A stretch of 64,000 bases of DNA from CAWDZK01 sp963807005 (GTDB lineage: Bacteria > Actinomycetota > Actinomycetes > JACCUZ01). The stretch covers positions 620,001 through 684,000 of the forward strand of contig CAWDZK010000006.1 in NCBI GenBank assembly GCA_963807005.1, in the 5' to 3' direction. Below, in pieces: positions 1 through 6,988 of this stretch. The number at the start of each line of letters is the position of its first letter. Position 1 is the first letter of the stretch. A model generated the notes under the pieces. It was not told the DNA's origin. It made no database searches and saw only the letters and a program-made list of their open reading frames with translations. A program made the translations under genes and the position numbers.

Positions 1-1035
1 TACATCTACGAAGCGGCTGTCGAGGCAGGGCTGGACCGCCTCGGTCTCCGGCCCGTCTGGTCCTACGCCAGGCGACCGGACGGGTTCCCCACCGACTGCC
101 GGCTGGTGCGGCGCGAGAGCTGGCGCTACGTCCACGACATGGCGCGCGCCGAGCTGTGGGTCGACAACCAGGGATTCCCACGTGCGTACACCCGACGGCC
201 CGAGACGACCTACGTCCAGACCTGGCACGGCACGCCGCTGAAGCGGATGGGTTTCGACTCACCCGCGCTGGAGCGCGCCAGCGCCGCCACCCGCCGGACG
301 CACAAGGCCATGATGAAGCGCTGGAGCGCCCTTCTGGTGCCCAGCGAGTACTTCGTCGAGACCTTCGTGCAGTCCTACGGGTACCAGGGCGCCCTCGTGC
401 GGGCCGGGCTGCCGCGCAACGACCTGCTGGTGCGAGGGGTGGACCAGGAGTGGGTCGACGCCAAGAAGCGTGAGCTCGGGCTGCCCACCGACCGTCGCCT
501 GGTGCTGTACTGCCCGACCTTCCGCGACCGGGCCCGACGGCTCGAGACGCCGTACGACCTGCCGATCGACCTGGAGCAGGCGCGCCGCCTGATCGGGGAC
601 GACGTCCACCTGTTGCTCCGCACGCACTACCTGGACTCGTACAAGCTCTCGAACCGGTTCGCGCCGTTCGCTGCGGACGTCTCCAAGCACCACGACGTGA
701 CCGAGCTGATGCTCATCGCCGACGTGCTGGTGACCGACTACTCCTCGGTGATGTTCGACTTCGCCAACACCGGCAAGCCGATGGTGTTCTACACCTACGA
801 CTACGAGGACTACGTGCGGGACGAGCGCGGCACCTACCTCGATCTGACGGAGATCGCACCCGGACCGATGGTGGAGACGACCGAGACGCTCGTTGCCGCC
901 CTGCGCAGCGTCGACGAGGATGTCGAGAAGTACAGGGAGCGGTACAGCGCGTTCCGGCAGCGCTTCTGCGAGTACGAGACCGGCCATGCCGCTGAGCACG
1001 TCGTCGAGCAGTTCTTCCAACGGGGCCGCGGGTGA
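1..1035 (+). CDS. CDP-glycerol:glycerophosphotransferase family protein (5' partial)
   Basis: Reading is open from base 1 to the stop at 1033-1035, so the true start lies outside the window; 344 residues are visible. The family transfers glycerol-phosphate (or ribitol-phosphate) from a CDP-alditol to build teichoic-acid-like wall polymers at the inner face of the membrane. Seen in the sequence: the family's TWHGTPLKRMG segment, the YCPTFRD strand, LLRTHYLD, and the nucleotide-binding stretch around VLVTDYSSVMFDFA followed by KPMVFYTYDYEDY near the C-terminus. An internal GTG at 106 gives a shorter frame but would cut off conserved-looking sequence. The next gene overlaps it by 4 bp (GTGA), so the two are probably translated together. 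Polymer type (glycerol, ribitol or other) cannot be told. Confidence 0.88.
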   Translation, partial: YIYEAAVEAGLDRLGLRPVWSYARRPDGFPTDCRLVRRESWRYVHDMARAELWVDNQGFPRAYTRRPETTYVQTWHGTPLKRMGFDSPALERASAATRRTHKAMMKRWSALLVPSEYFVETFVQSYGYQGALVRAGLPRNDLLVRGVDQEWVDAKKRELGLPTDRRLVLYCPTFRDRARRLETPYDLPIDLEQARRLIGDDVHLLLRTHYLDSYKLSNRFAPFAADVSKHHDVTELMLIADVLVTDYSSVMFDFANTGKPMVFYTYDYEDYVRDERGTYLDLTEIAPGPMVETTETLVAALRSVDEDVEKYRERYSAFRQRFCEYETGHAAEHVVEQFFQRGRG

Positions 1036-2186
1036 GCCGTACCGACCGGCCGCGCGACATCTTCCTCGTGGCCAACAACATCGAGGAGCTCGGCGGCGTC
1101 CAGCGCGTCACGCACAACCTCGCCACGATGCTGCACGAGCGGGGCCACCGGGTGACCGTTGTCGGCATCCAGCACGCCACCGAGGCGCACGACTACGGTG
1201 ACCGGCCCTACCGCTGGCTGACGCTCAATGAGGAGAGGGAGCCGCCGCCGCCGAAGAAGGTGGCCGGCGCGCTCCGGCGGCTCGACCCGCGGGTCCGGGC
1301 TGCCCAGCGGGCGCACGACGAGGCTCGCCGCGCCGCGGTGGACCGGCTGTCCGCGGTGTTCGCCGGGGCCGAGGAGGGCGTGGTCGTCTGCATGCAGATC
1401 TGGTCGATGAACTGGGTCGGCCCGGCTGCGACCGACCACCTCCACGTCATCGGCATGAGCCACGAGTCGTTCGACGCGACCCTCGGCTCGACCCGCTGGG
1501 AGCGGGTGCAGCAGTGGTACCGCGACGTCGACCTGCTCCTGCTGCTCACCGAGCACGACGCGGCCCGGTTCGAGCTCGAGGGGTTCAACAACGTCGGGGT
1601 GATGCACAACTCGCTGTCGTTCTACCCGGAGAAGGGCAGCGACCTCACCGCGCCGGTCGTCGTGGCGGCCGGCCGGCTGGCGCCGGAGAAGGGCTACGAC
1701 CGGCTGGTCGAGGCCTTCGCCCGGGTCGCGGACCGGCACCCGGGCTGGCTGCTGCGCATCTACGGGACCGGACCCCTGCAGGCGGCGCTGCAGAAGCAGG
1801 TCGCCGCCTCCGGGCTGTCCGGCCGGGTCGAGCTGCCCGGGCTGGCCGACGACATCGAGCAGGCGCTGCTCGACTCGTCGGTCTTCGCCCTGTCCTCGAT
1901 CCACGAGGGGCTGCCGATGGCGCTCGCGGAGGGGATGGCCTGCGGCCTGGCCTGCGTCGCCTTCGACTGCGCCCCCGGCGTACGGGAGATGGTGACCGAC
2001 GGCGTCGACGGCATCGTCGTGCCCCCGCGCAACGTCGAGGCCCTGGCCGCCGGTCTGGACCGGCTGATGGGCGACGAGGCGGTGCGTCGGTCCTACGGCG
2101 AGGCCGCCCGTCGGAGCATCACCCGGTTCGCCCCGGACGAGGTACTGGCCCAGTGGGAGGCCGTCTTCGCCCTCGTCGAGCGGTGA
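1032..2186 (+). CDS. Glycosyltransferase family 4, wall polymer decoration (inferred)
   Basis: 384 residues, GTG start overlapping the upstream stop. GT-B fold protein: the N-terminal half has the LGGVQRVTHNLA acceptor-side loop, and the C-terminal half has the donor-binding motifs AGRLAPEKGYDRLVEAF, LRIYGTGPL and SSIHEGLPMALAEGMACG, the last containing the E-x7-E pair of retaining GT4 enzymes. Coupling to a teichoic-type glycerophosphotransferase suggests that it adds sugar to the same polymer, like TagE/TarM enzymes, but the sugar and acceptor are inferred only from context. The last third of the gene is duplicated at 3014-3336, and an 83-bp piece of its 5' third (1161-1243) is present in inverted form at 2921-3003. 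Confidence 0.9.
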   Translation: MSRTDRPRDIFLVANNIEELGGVQRVTHNLATMLHERGHRVTVVGIQHATEAHDYGDRPYRWLTLNEEREPPPPKKVAGALRRLDPRVRAAQRAHDEARRAAVDRLSAVFAGAEEGVVVCMQIWSMNWVGPAATDHLHVIGMSHESFDATLGSTRWERVQQWYRDVDLLLLLTEHDAARFELEGFNNVGVMHNSLSFYPEKGSDLTAPVVVAAGRLAPEKGYDRLVEAFARVADRHPGWLLRIYGTGPLQAALQKQVAASGLSGRVELPGLADDIEQALLDSSVFALSSIHEGLPMALAEGMACGLACVAFDCAPGVREMVTDGVDGIVVPPRNVEALAAGLDRLMGDEAVRRSYGEAARRSITRFAPDEVLAQWEAVFALVER

Positions 2187-2342
2187 GGACCTGCCCCCCT
2201 TCCGGCGAGGTGGAATCGGCGGCACGCTACGCCGGGCCGAGCTGCCGTCGAGTCAACAGAGGCACATATGCGTGGGCTCGCCGGACTAGTCTTGACGTCA
2301 GCGAGTCGCCCCCGCGGAGCGCCAGTGACCAGGGAGGTCACC

Positions 2343-2579
2343 ATGCCGGCAGCCCATAGGCCTGAGGAAGGTCAACCGCCCGCGTCCGAGCTGTTCCGCG
2401 CATCTGAGTTGGACCATCACTCAGAGGTGGTGATGGAGGTGCGCGACGTCACGAAGCCGAGGCAGTACGGGTTTCCGATGCCGACGGGGACCGACACGGC
2501 GTGGAGGATCGTGTTCCCGATCACCTATGACCGCGTGCTGGACCAGTTGGAAGGCATCGAGAGCGGCGAGGACGAATAG
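2343..2579 (+). CDS. Small hypothetical protein (78 aa)
   Basis: I do not recognise this protein. The start at 2343 is chosen because a clear ribosome-binding site (agggagg) lies 6-7 nt before the ATG. A longer frame from 2268 exists but has no such site. The protein is acidic at the C-terminus (ending ESGEDE), has no membrane segment or signal peptide, and contains KPRQYGFPMPTGTDTAWRI followed by VFPITYDRVLDQLEG, which looks like a small folded domain. It sits alone between the glycosyltransferase gene and its broken copy. Confidence 0.55.
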   Translation: MPAAHRPEEGQPPASELFRASELDHHSEVVMEVRDVTKPRQYGFPMPTGTDTAWRIVFPITYDRVLDQLEGIESGEDE

Positions 2580-2920
2580 CCCGTGAAGGTCGCGTCGCTA
2601 GGCATCGTGCGCTCCGCTCCCGTGACCGCAAGGACGGTTGAACCGGTATCGGCGCCCAGACGACCAACACGGCGACCACGCCCGTCACCGTCACCGTAAG
2701 TGTGCAGTTTCACGAGGGTGGCACCGGCCAGTTGCACGGCGCCACGGCCGTTGCTCGGTGCCAGGAGTTGCCTCCGGTCGCCAGTTGCACAGCGCCAGGC
2801 AGTTCGTCAGTGCCAAGTCCAGCGCCTGCCTCAGACGGTCCCCAGACGCCGGCAGCCGCCTCACCTGGGAGCGCACCGGACCGCTCCCTCGAAGCGATGT
2901 CTGCCTGGCGCGTCGTGGCG
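2580..2920 (+). other. Non-coding stretch before the glycosyltransferase remnant
   Basis: No convincing gene. One plus-strand frame (about 2642-2956) reads like a short Thr/Val-rich then Pro/Ser-rich tail (PVTVTVSVQFHEGGTG) directly after a stop at 2639-2641. It lacks a start with a ribosome site, and its end runs into the inverted remnant, so it may be a decayed gene piece. A near repeat (ccagttgcac followed by ggcgcca or agcgcca) occurs at about 2728 and 2781. Confidence 0.4.
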
Positions 2921-3003
2921 GGCTCCCTCTCCTCGTTGAGCGTCAGCCAGCGGTAGGGCCGGTCACCGTAGTCGTGCGCGTCGGTGGCGTGCTGGATGCC
3001 GAC
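2921..3003 (-). pseudogene. Inverted fragment of the GT4 gene (5' part)
   Basis: These 83 bp are the reverse complement of 1161-1243 in the upstream glycosyltransferase gene. I count two mismatches by eye (at 2935 and 2980). Homology stops sharply at both ends. It carries no start or open frame of its own and ends 10 bp before the directly oriented 3' fragment. Confidence 0.9.
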
Positions 3004-3013
3004 GCACGAAGCC

Positions 3014-3336
3014 GCTCGACTCGTCGGTCTTCGCCCTGTCCTCGATCCACGAGGGGCTGCCGATGGCGCTCGCGGAGGGGATGGCCTGCGGCCTGGCCCG
3101 CGTCGCCTTCGACTGCGCCCCCGGCGTCCGGGAGATGGTGACCGACGGCGTCGACGGCGTCGTCGTGCCCCCGCGCAACGTCGAGGCGCTGGCCGCCGGT
3201 CTGGACCGGCTGATGGGCGACGAGACGCTGCGTCGGTCCTACGGCGAGGCCGCCCGACGGAGCATCACCAGGTTCGCCCCGGACGAGGTGCTGGCCCAGT
3301 GGGAGGCCGTCTTCGCCCTCGTCGAACGCTGAGGAC
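3014..3336 (+). pseudogene. Truncated copy of the GT4 gene (3' part)
   Basis: Positions 3014-3336 match 1868-2190 of the intact glycosyltransferase at a constant offset of 1146, with about 12 mismatches in 323 bp by eye. The frame is kept to the same stop (3330-3332), so it encodes the final ~105 residues, including HEGLPMALAEGMACG and the C-terminal helices, but it lacks the N-terminal domain and most of the donor site. Most substitutions are silent or conservative (for example C to R after GMACGLA). An ATG at 3063 could start an 89-residue peptide, but this cannot be a working enzyme. Best read as a remnant of a second, once complete paralogue or of a duplication followed by inversion and deletion. 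Confidence 0.88.
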
Positions 3337-3409
3337 AGGGCCCTACGGTGAGCGTGAGATGACCGCCACGATAGGCCGCATGAGTGTCGGCCGCTCGACG
3401 TGATCGCAG

Positions 3410-3802
3410 TCAGGACGTCGGTGGAAGACGCCCAAGGCGTGGCCCCTGATCGACCGCGTCGAAGCCGCGCTCGTGGAAGAGATCGAGCAGATCTGCTCGG
3501 TCCTCGGCGGCCAGGTCGCGGTCCCGGGCCGACCACTCGCGGTCGGTCGCGCCGTCGCCAGGTCCGATCATCACCCGGGTGTCGGCGGCGCGGTCCCGCC
3601 GCGCCGCGGCCTGGTCCCGGAGGTCACCACGGGTCAGCACGGCCTCCACGCGCTCGTCGCGCCCCAGCTCTCCGACCACGTCCACATCCGAGGCCACGTG
3701 CAGCTCGACCGGATCCGGGCTCGGGTCAGGGGCGTCGGCGGCGTCAGTGCCCTCGGCGGCGTCAGTGCCCGGCGCCGACGGGGTAGGGGCCTGGTCAGCC
3801 AT
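3410..3802 (-). CDS. Small RD/Ala-rich hypothetical protein
   Basis: 130 residues on the minus strand. The ATG at 3802 is preceded by a good ribosome site (ggagg, about 8 nt away), which is the main reason to believe the gene. The N-terminal 35 residues are Ala/Pro/Asp-rich and probably disordered. The rest contains a charged heptad-like pattern (RDQAAARRDRAADTR ... RDRDLAAEDRADLLDLFHERG) resembling the RDxAAxxRDxAA stretches that precede signalling domains in some actinobacterial proteins, and it would form a helix or coiled coil. No catalytic domain is present, and the function is unknown. Its neighbour on the other strand is a STAS/anti-sigma kinase fusion, so a link to stress signalling is possible but only by position. 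Confidence 0.6.
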   Translation of the reverse strand: MADQAPTPSAPGTDAAEGTDAADAPDPSPDPVELHVASDVDVVGELGRDERVEAVLTRGDLRDQAAARRDRAADTRVMIGPGDGATDREWSARDRDLAAEDRADLLDLFHERGFDAVDQGPRLGRLPPTS

Positions 3803-4258
3803 GGTCAGACCTCCAGCGCTGGAGTAGCACTTCGAAGGCCAGGGTCTGGGGCAACCGGGGTGCTGGGAACGTGCTCGTCCAACGTACTACGCGCGAAGTT
3901 CCAGGGGAGCCGGGATGGCGATTCCTCGAGCGGGGCAGATGATCTCGGAGCCGAGCATCCCTGTTCTGGCCCTGACCCCCGGAGCGCGGTCATCGGTGTA
4001 CGCCTGTGCGGGCGCACCTCTCGACCGGCGTCGCGAATGCCACGGGTTGCGGGAGACGCGCCTGCACACCGCGGCTGGGGGCGAGCCCGGGGGTCGGCAT
4101 CACGGTCGGACCGCCAAGGAAGTTGGCTTCGGTGGCATTCGGGCGTAGCGTCCCATTTGGCGCCTCCCCAGACCCGGCAGCGCTGGCTCGACACTGCGGC
4201 CGCAGCTGACCCTGGTGGTTCGTCCGGTGGGTCGGGACGACCGAAGGTTGCGAGCAGC
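3803..4258. other. Intergenic region with no supported gene
   Basis: The frame of the downstream STAS/HATPase gene stays open through this stretch, but the translation is low-complexity and unlike a protein domain, and no start with a ribosome site is seen. I see no RNA gene or clear promoter. It probably holds the divergent control regions for the flanking genes. Confidence 0.4.
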
Positions 4259-5155
4259 ATGGCGCGATTTCCGAGGCAGCCCGACCGCCCCGTCGTCCGG
4301 TCTTCGGTTCGAGATGTCTGGACTTCCGGACGGCCGGGCCTCGCGCTGCCAGAGACCCTCGGGCGCCTGGTCCGAGCACGCGCGGTGGGTCCTGTCGTGG
4401 TCCTTGACGCAGCCGGCCGTCTCGGTGACGTCGTGGACGATCTGGACCACGCTGCCCAGCTCGCGCTGGCGGAGGGACCGCGCGGCGTGGTCTGCGACCT
4501 TTCCAAGGTGGACGAGACCGGCGACCCGGTCGCGCTCCGGGGTCTCGCGTTGAGCGGTCGGCACCCTCGGGACTGGCCCGGTGTCCCGCTGGCCGTCGCC
4601 GGCCTCGGCCGGCGAGTCGGGGACGCGCTGTGCCTGGAACCCATGGGTGGGCACCTCATGGTGACTACGACCCCGCGGCAGGCGCTGTCCATGGTCCTGC
4701 AGGCCGGCCTGCCGGGCGTCCAGTCGCTGCGGCTCACGCCGCACCCGACTGCACCGCGAGCCTCCCGCGACTTCGTCCGCCGAACCCTTCTGGAATGGAG
4801 GCTGAGCCAACACATCGACTCGGCCTGCCTGGTTGTCAGCGAACTGGTCACCAACGCGATGATCCACGCCGGCAGCGCTATCGATGCGACCGTTTCCGAG
4901 CACCGACGGGCCATCCGCATCGCCGTCCGGGACCGCAGTCCGGAACTTCCGGTCGAGCAGCCGGGAGCCTGGGGCGAGCACGGGCGGGGGCTGACGATCG
5001 TGGCGGGCCTGTCCAGCGCGTGGGGCATGCTCCCCGACAGCGTCGGCGGCAAGGTCGTCTGGGCGGTGCTCAACGCCTCCCCCGAGACAGCCCAGATCAC
5101 CAGCCGGCAACGCAATGTCCCCGCGTTCCGTCGTGAGCGGGAACTTCACCGATGA
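4259..5155 (+). CDS. STAS domain fused to anti-sigma factor type histidine-kinase-like ATPase
   Basis: 298 residues from an ATG at 4259; the ribosome site is weak (aagg about 12 nt upstream), so the start is not certain. The N-terminal half (about residues 40-150) resembles a STAS anti-anti-sigma fold (VVVLDAAGRLG, PRGVVCDLSKVDETG, WPGVPLAVAG). The C-terminal half is an RsbW/SpoIIAB-like HATPase: N-box VVSELVTNAMIHA, then VRDRSPELPV and the glycine box GEHGRGLTIVAGL. Such proteins take part in partner-switching control of alternative sigma factors; fusing antagonist-like and kinase-like modules in one chain is known in actinobacteria. The next gene overlaps it (ATGA), and a protein with only a sigma region 2 is encoded about 370 bp further on. 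No histidine-kinase H-box is seen, so this is not a two-component kinase. Confidence 0.78.
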   Translation: MARFPRQPDRPVVRSSVRDVWTSGRPGLALPETLGRLVRARAVGPVVVLDAAGRLGDVVDDLDHAAQLALAEGPRGVVCDLSKVDETGDPVALRGLALSGRHPRDWPGVPLAVAGLGRRVGDALCLEPMGGHLMVTTTPRQALSMVLQAGLPGVQSLRLTPHPTAPRASRDFVRRTLLEWRLSQHIDSACLVVSELVTNAMIHAGSAIDATVSEHRRAIRIAVRDRSPELPVEQPGAWGEHGRGLTIVAGLSSAWGMLPDSVGGKVVWAVLNASPETAQITSRQRNVPAFRRERELHR

Positions 5156-5376
5156 GCGACTCGCCGTGGCTGGCTGCCCAGGTGAAGGCTGCGGTGTCGG
5201 CCGAGCTGAACAGCCCGATCGCCGGCGGGCTCATCGCCGACGTTGTCCGTGGTGTCCTCGACGAGCACCGACAGGACGCGCTGCTAGCCCCCGAACCGCT
5301 GATTCTCGAGTCCCGGCACCGTCCAGACCGCATCGAGCGAGCTCGATCAGACGACACGTCGAAGGAACGGCTGTGA
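5152..5376 (+). CDS. Small hypothetical protein coupled to the STAS/ATPase gene
   Basis: 74 residues. Its ATG overlaps the upstream stop by 4 bp, which strongly suggests translational coupling and supports a real gene despite its size. The N-terminal 40 residues are helical (QVKAAVSAELNSPIAGGLI, then VVRGVLDEHRQD), and the C-terminus is Arg/Asp-rich and probably flexible. No cysteine pair, signal peptide or membrane span. I do not recognise the family. A role as a small partner or regulator of the kinase-like protein is inference from the overlap. Confidence 0.55.
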   Translation: MSDSPWLAAQVKAAVSAELNSPIAGGLIADVVRGVLDEHRQDALLAPEPLILESRHRPDRIERARSDDTSKERL

Positions 5377-5528
5377 AGAACAGTCGATGACCTACGTGGT
5401 GCGACCGACCACAGCGGTGTGCCGCCGATCAAGCGGGATAGCGGCCAGTCACGCCCTTAGGGAGCGGACTCACACCACTCGGTGGGACGCACCCCTCCCG
5501 CTCGGCCCTGTCGCACCTGCGGCAGAGC

Positions 5529-5918
5529 TCATTCCTGGCTGGCAGACGCACGCAGGACGCCGTGGCCCATGACCCACTCAACCGCGGTCTCGCCGCCGGG
5601 CCGGTATGCGGGAGCCCTTCGCCACACGCTCACGAAGATCTCGTGAACGGCACCCTCGACGTCCTTGTCCGGCAGGTCCAGTGCCGTTCTCGCCCACACC
5701 ACCGAGTAGAAGATGTCCACGACGGACTCGAATGCAGCTACATCACCCTCGCCGCACCGAAGCAGCAGGTCCGAGATCAGTCCGTTCCTGCACGCCGAGA
5801 AGCGGGTCGAAGGGCTGTCGACCAGGCTCCACCGCAGCGCCAGCGCGTCGTGCCCGGTGACGGCGAGTGGCCGCATGTCGTGTCCGGTCTCGGCGTCAGG
5901 GGCGGAAGAAGGCGACAT
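5529..5918 (-). CDS. Orphan sigma-70 region 2 protein (no region 4)
   Basis: 129 residues. The ATG at 5918 is chosen because ggagg stands 5 nt before it; a longer frame to 6062 lacks such a site. Residues ~48-125 read like region 2 of an ECF/SigK-type sigma factor: LLLRCGEGDVAAFESVVDIF (core binding), then LPDKDVEGAVHEIFVSVWRRA, matching the conserved A..V.Q.VF..VW -10 recognition helix, then YRPGG..AVEWVMGHGVLRA. The chain ends there. No -35-binding region 4 helix-turn-helix follows in any frame of the ~150 bp downstream. It may be a degraded sigma factor or a region-2-only protein that binds core polymerase or an anti-sigma factor. The nearby STAS/HATPase gene makes the second idea worth testing. 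Transcribed toward that gene. Confidence 0.6.
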   Translation of the reverse strand: MSPSSAPDAETGHDMRPLAVTGHDALALRWSLVDSPSTRFSACRNGLISDLLLRCGEGDVAAFESVVDIFYSVVWARTALDLPDKDVEGAVHEIFVSVWRRAPAYRPGGETAVEWVMGHGVLRASASQE

Positions 5919-6065
5919 CAGACCTCCGGCAAAGGGCACGATGACCGGGTCCGGGGTCCGAGCCGAGGATGATCGACTCCGCCTGCATCTGCCCGGTTGT
6001 ATCGGAGTCAATCCGGCACGCGTGCGGTTCTTACGCGCACCGGCTGCTCGGACCGCACACACCGG

Positions 6066-6986
6066 CTAGTCCGTCTCACCACCCGTGAGGGGGGCTCCGT
6101 CGTCCGGTGCCGGTGCGGTCCCGCGGGCGATCTCGACGATGCTGCTCTCGTTGGAGTCGCCCAGACCCGCGGCGACCAGCCGGTCCAGCCCTTCCAGCGC
6201 GACCCGGCCGAACGGTGCCGCGACGCCGAGCCGCTCGGCCAACCGCACGCCGTACGCCGCGTCCTTGCGGCGCAGCCGGCCGGAGAAGACGACGTCCTCG
6301 TGCTCACCGCTGGCCATCCGGGCGGTGTTGCGCACGACCTGCGGGCTCGCCGCCTGACCCGAGGCGAGGGCGGCCGCCACCTGGTCGAGGTCGAGCCCGG
6401 CCCGCTCGGCGAGCGCCATGCCCTCCGCGGCTCCGGCGATCTGCACGGCGCCCATCAGGTTGACGATCAGCTTGTACGCCGTTCCGGCGCCGACGGGGCC
6501 GAAGTGCAGCCGCTCGTCCGACAGCGGCGTCAGCACCGGAGCCGCCGCGCGCAGGTCCGCGACGTCGGCGCCCACGAGCAAGGTCAAGGCACCCGCGGCA
6601 GCGGCGTCCGGGAGGCCGGTCACCGGGCAGTCGAGGTAGCGCAGCCCTCGGTCCCGTGCGGTGTCGGCGAGCTCGAGGACCCAGTCCAGGGACAGGGTCG
6701 AGCACTCCACGGCGAGCGTGCCGGGAGCCGGGTCTGCGGCGAGGACACCGTCCGGTGCGGTCCAGACCCGGCGGGAGGCGTCGTCGTCGCTGACCATCAC
6801 GACGACGGCCTCGGCGTCGCGTGCGGCCTCGGCCGGCGACGCGGCCCAGCGGGCGCCGCGCCCCAGCAGCGCGGCCGCCTTGTCCGGGGTGCGGTTGTGG
6901 ACGGTGAGCTGGTGGCCGGCGTCGAGCAGGCGACCGGCCATGCCCCGGCCCATCCGGCCGAGCCCGACGAAGGCGACCCGCGACAC
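6066..6986 (-). CDS. NAD(P)-dependent beta-hydroxyacid dehydrogenase (3-hydroxyisobutyrate dehydrogenase family)
   Basis: 306 residues, normal for the family, GTG start. The N-terminal Rossmann fold begins VAFVGLGRMGRGMAGRLLDAGH (GxGxMG dinucleotide motif), followed by NRTPDKA, which suggests NADP preference (an Arg after the second strand). The substrate-binding signature is present as DCPVTGLPDAAAAGALTLLVG, and the catalytic lysine region is GAGTAYKLIVNLM. The C-terminal helical domain is complete. It oxidises short 3-hydroxyacids or reduces semialdehydes; the exact substrate is not readable. It is the last gene of a tight leftward operon with CoA-transferase subunits and a membrane protein. 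Its start lies 2 bp from the upstream stop, so coupling is likely. Confidence 0.87.
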   Translation of the reverse strand: MSRVAFVGLGRMGRGMAGRLLDAGHQLTVHNRTPDKAAALLGRGARWAASPAEAARDAEAVVVMVSDDDASRRVWTAPDGVLAADPAPGTLAVECSTLSLDWVLELADTARDRGLRYLDCPVTGLPDAAAAGALTLLVGADVADLRAAAPVLTPLSDERLHFGPVGAGTAYKLIVNLMGAVQIAGAAEGMALAERAGLDLDQVAAALASGQAASPQVVRNTARMASGEHEDVVFSGRLRRKDAAYGVRLAERLGVAAPFGRVALEGLDRLVAAGLGDSNESSIVEIARGTAPAPDDGAPLTGGETD

Positions 6987-6988
6987 GG

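Noticed and set aside
3063..3332. A separate 89-residue gene with its own ATG
   Set aside because: It is the tail of the duplicated glycosyltransferase; the ATG corresponds to an internal Met of the parent gene.
3473..4258. N-terminal extension of the STAS/HATPase protein by about 260 residues
   Set aside because: The extension overlaps the antisense gene with a good ribosome site, has no recognisable domain and no start signal.
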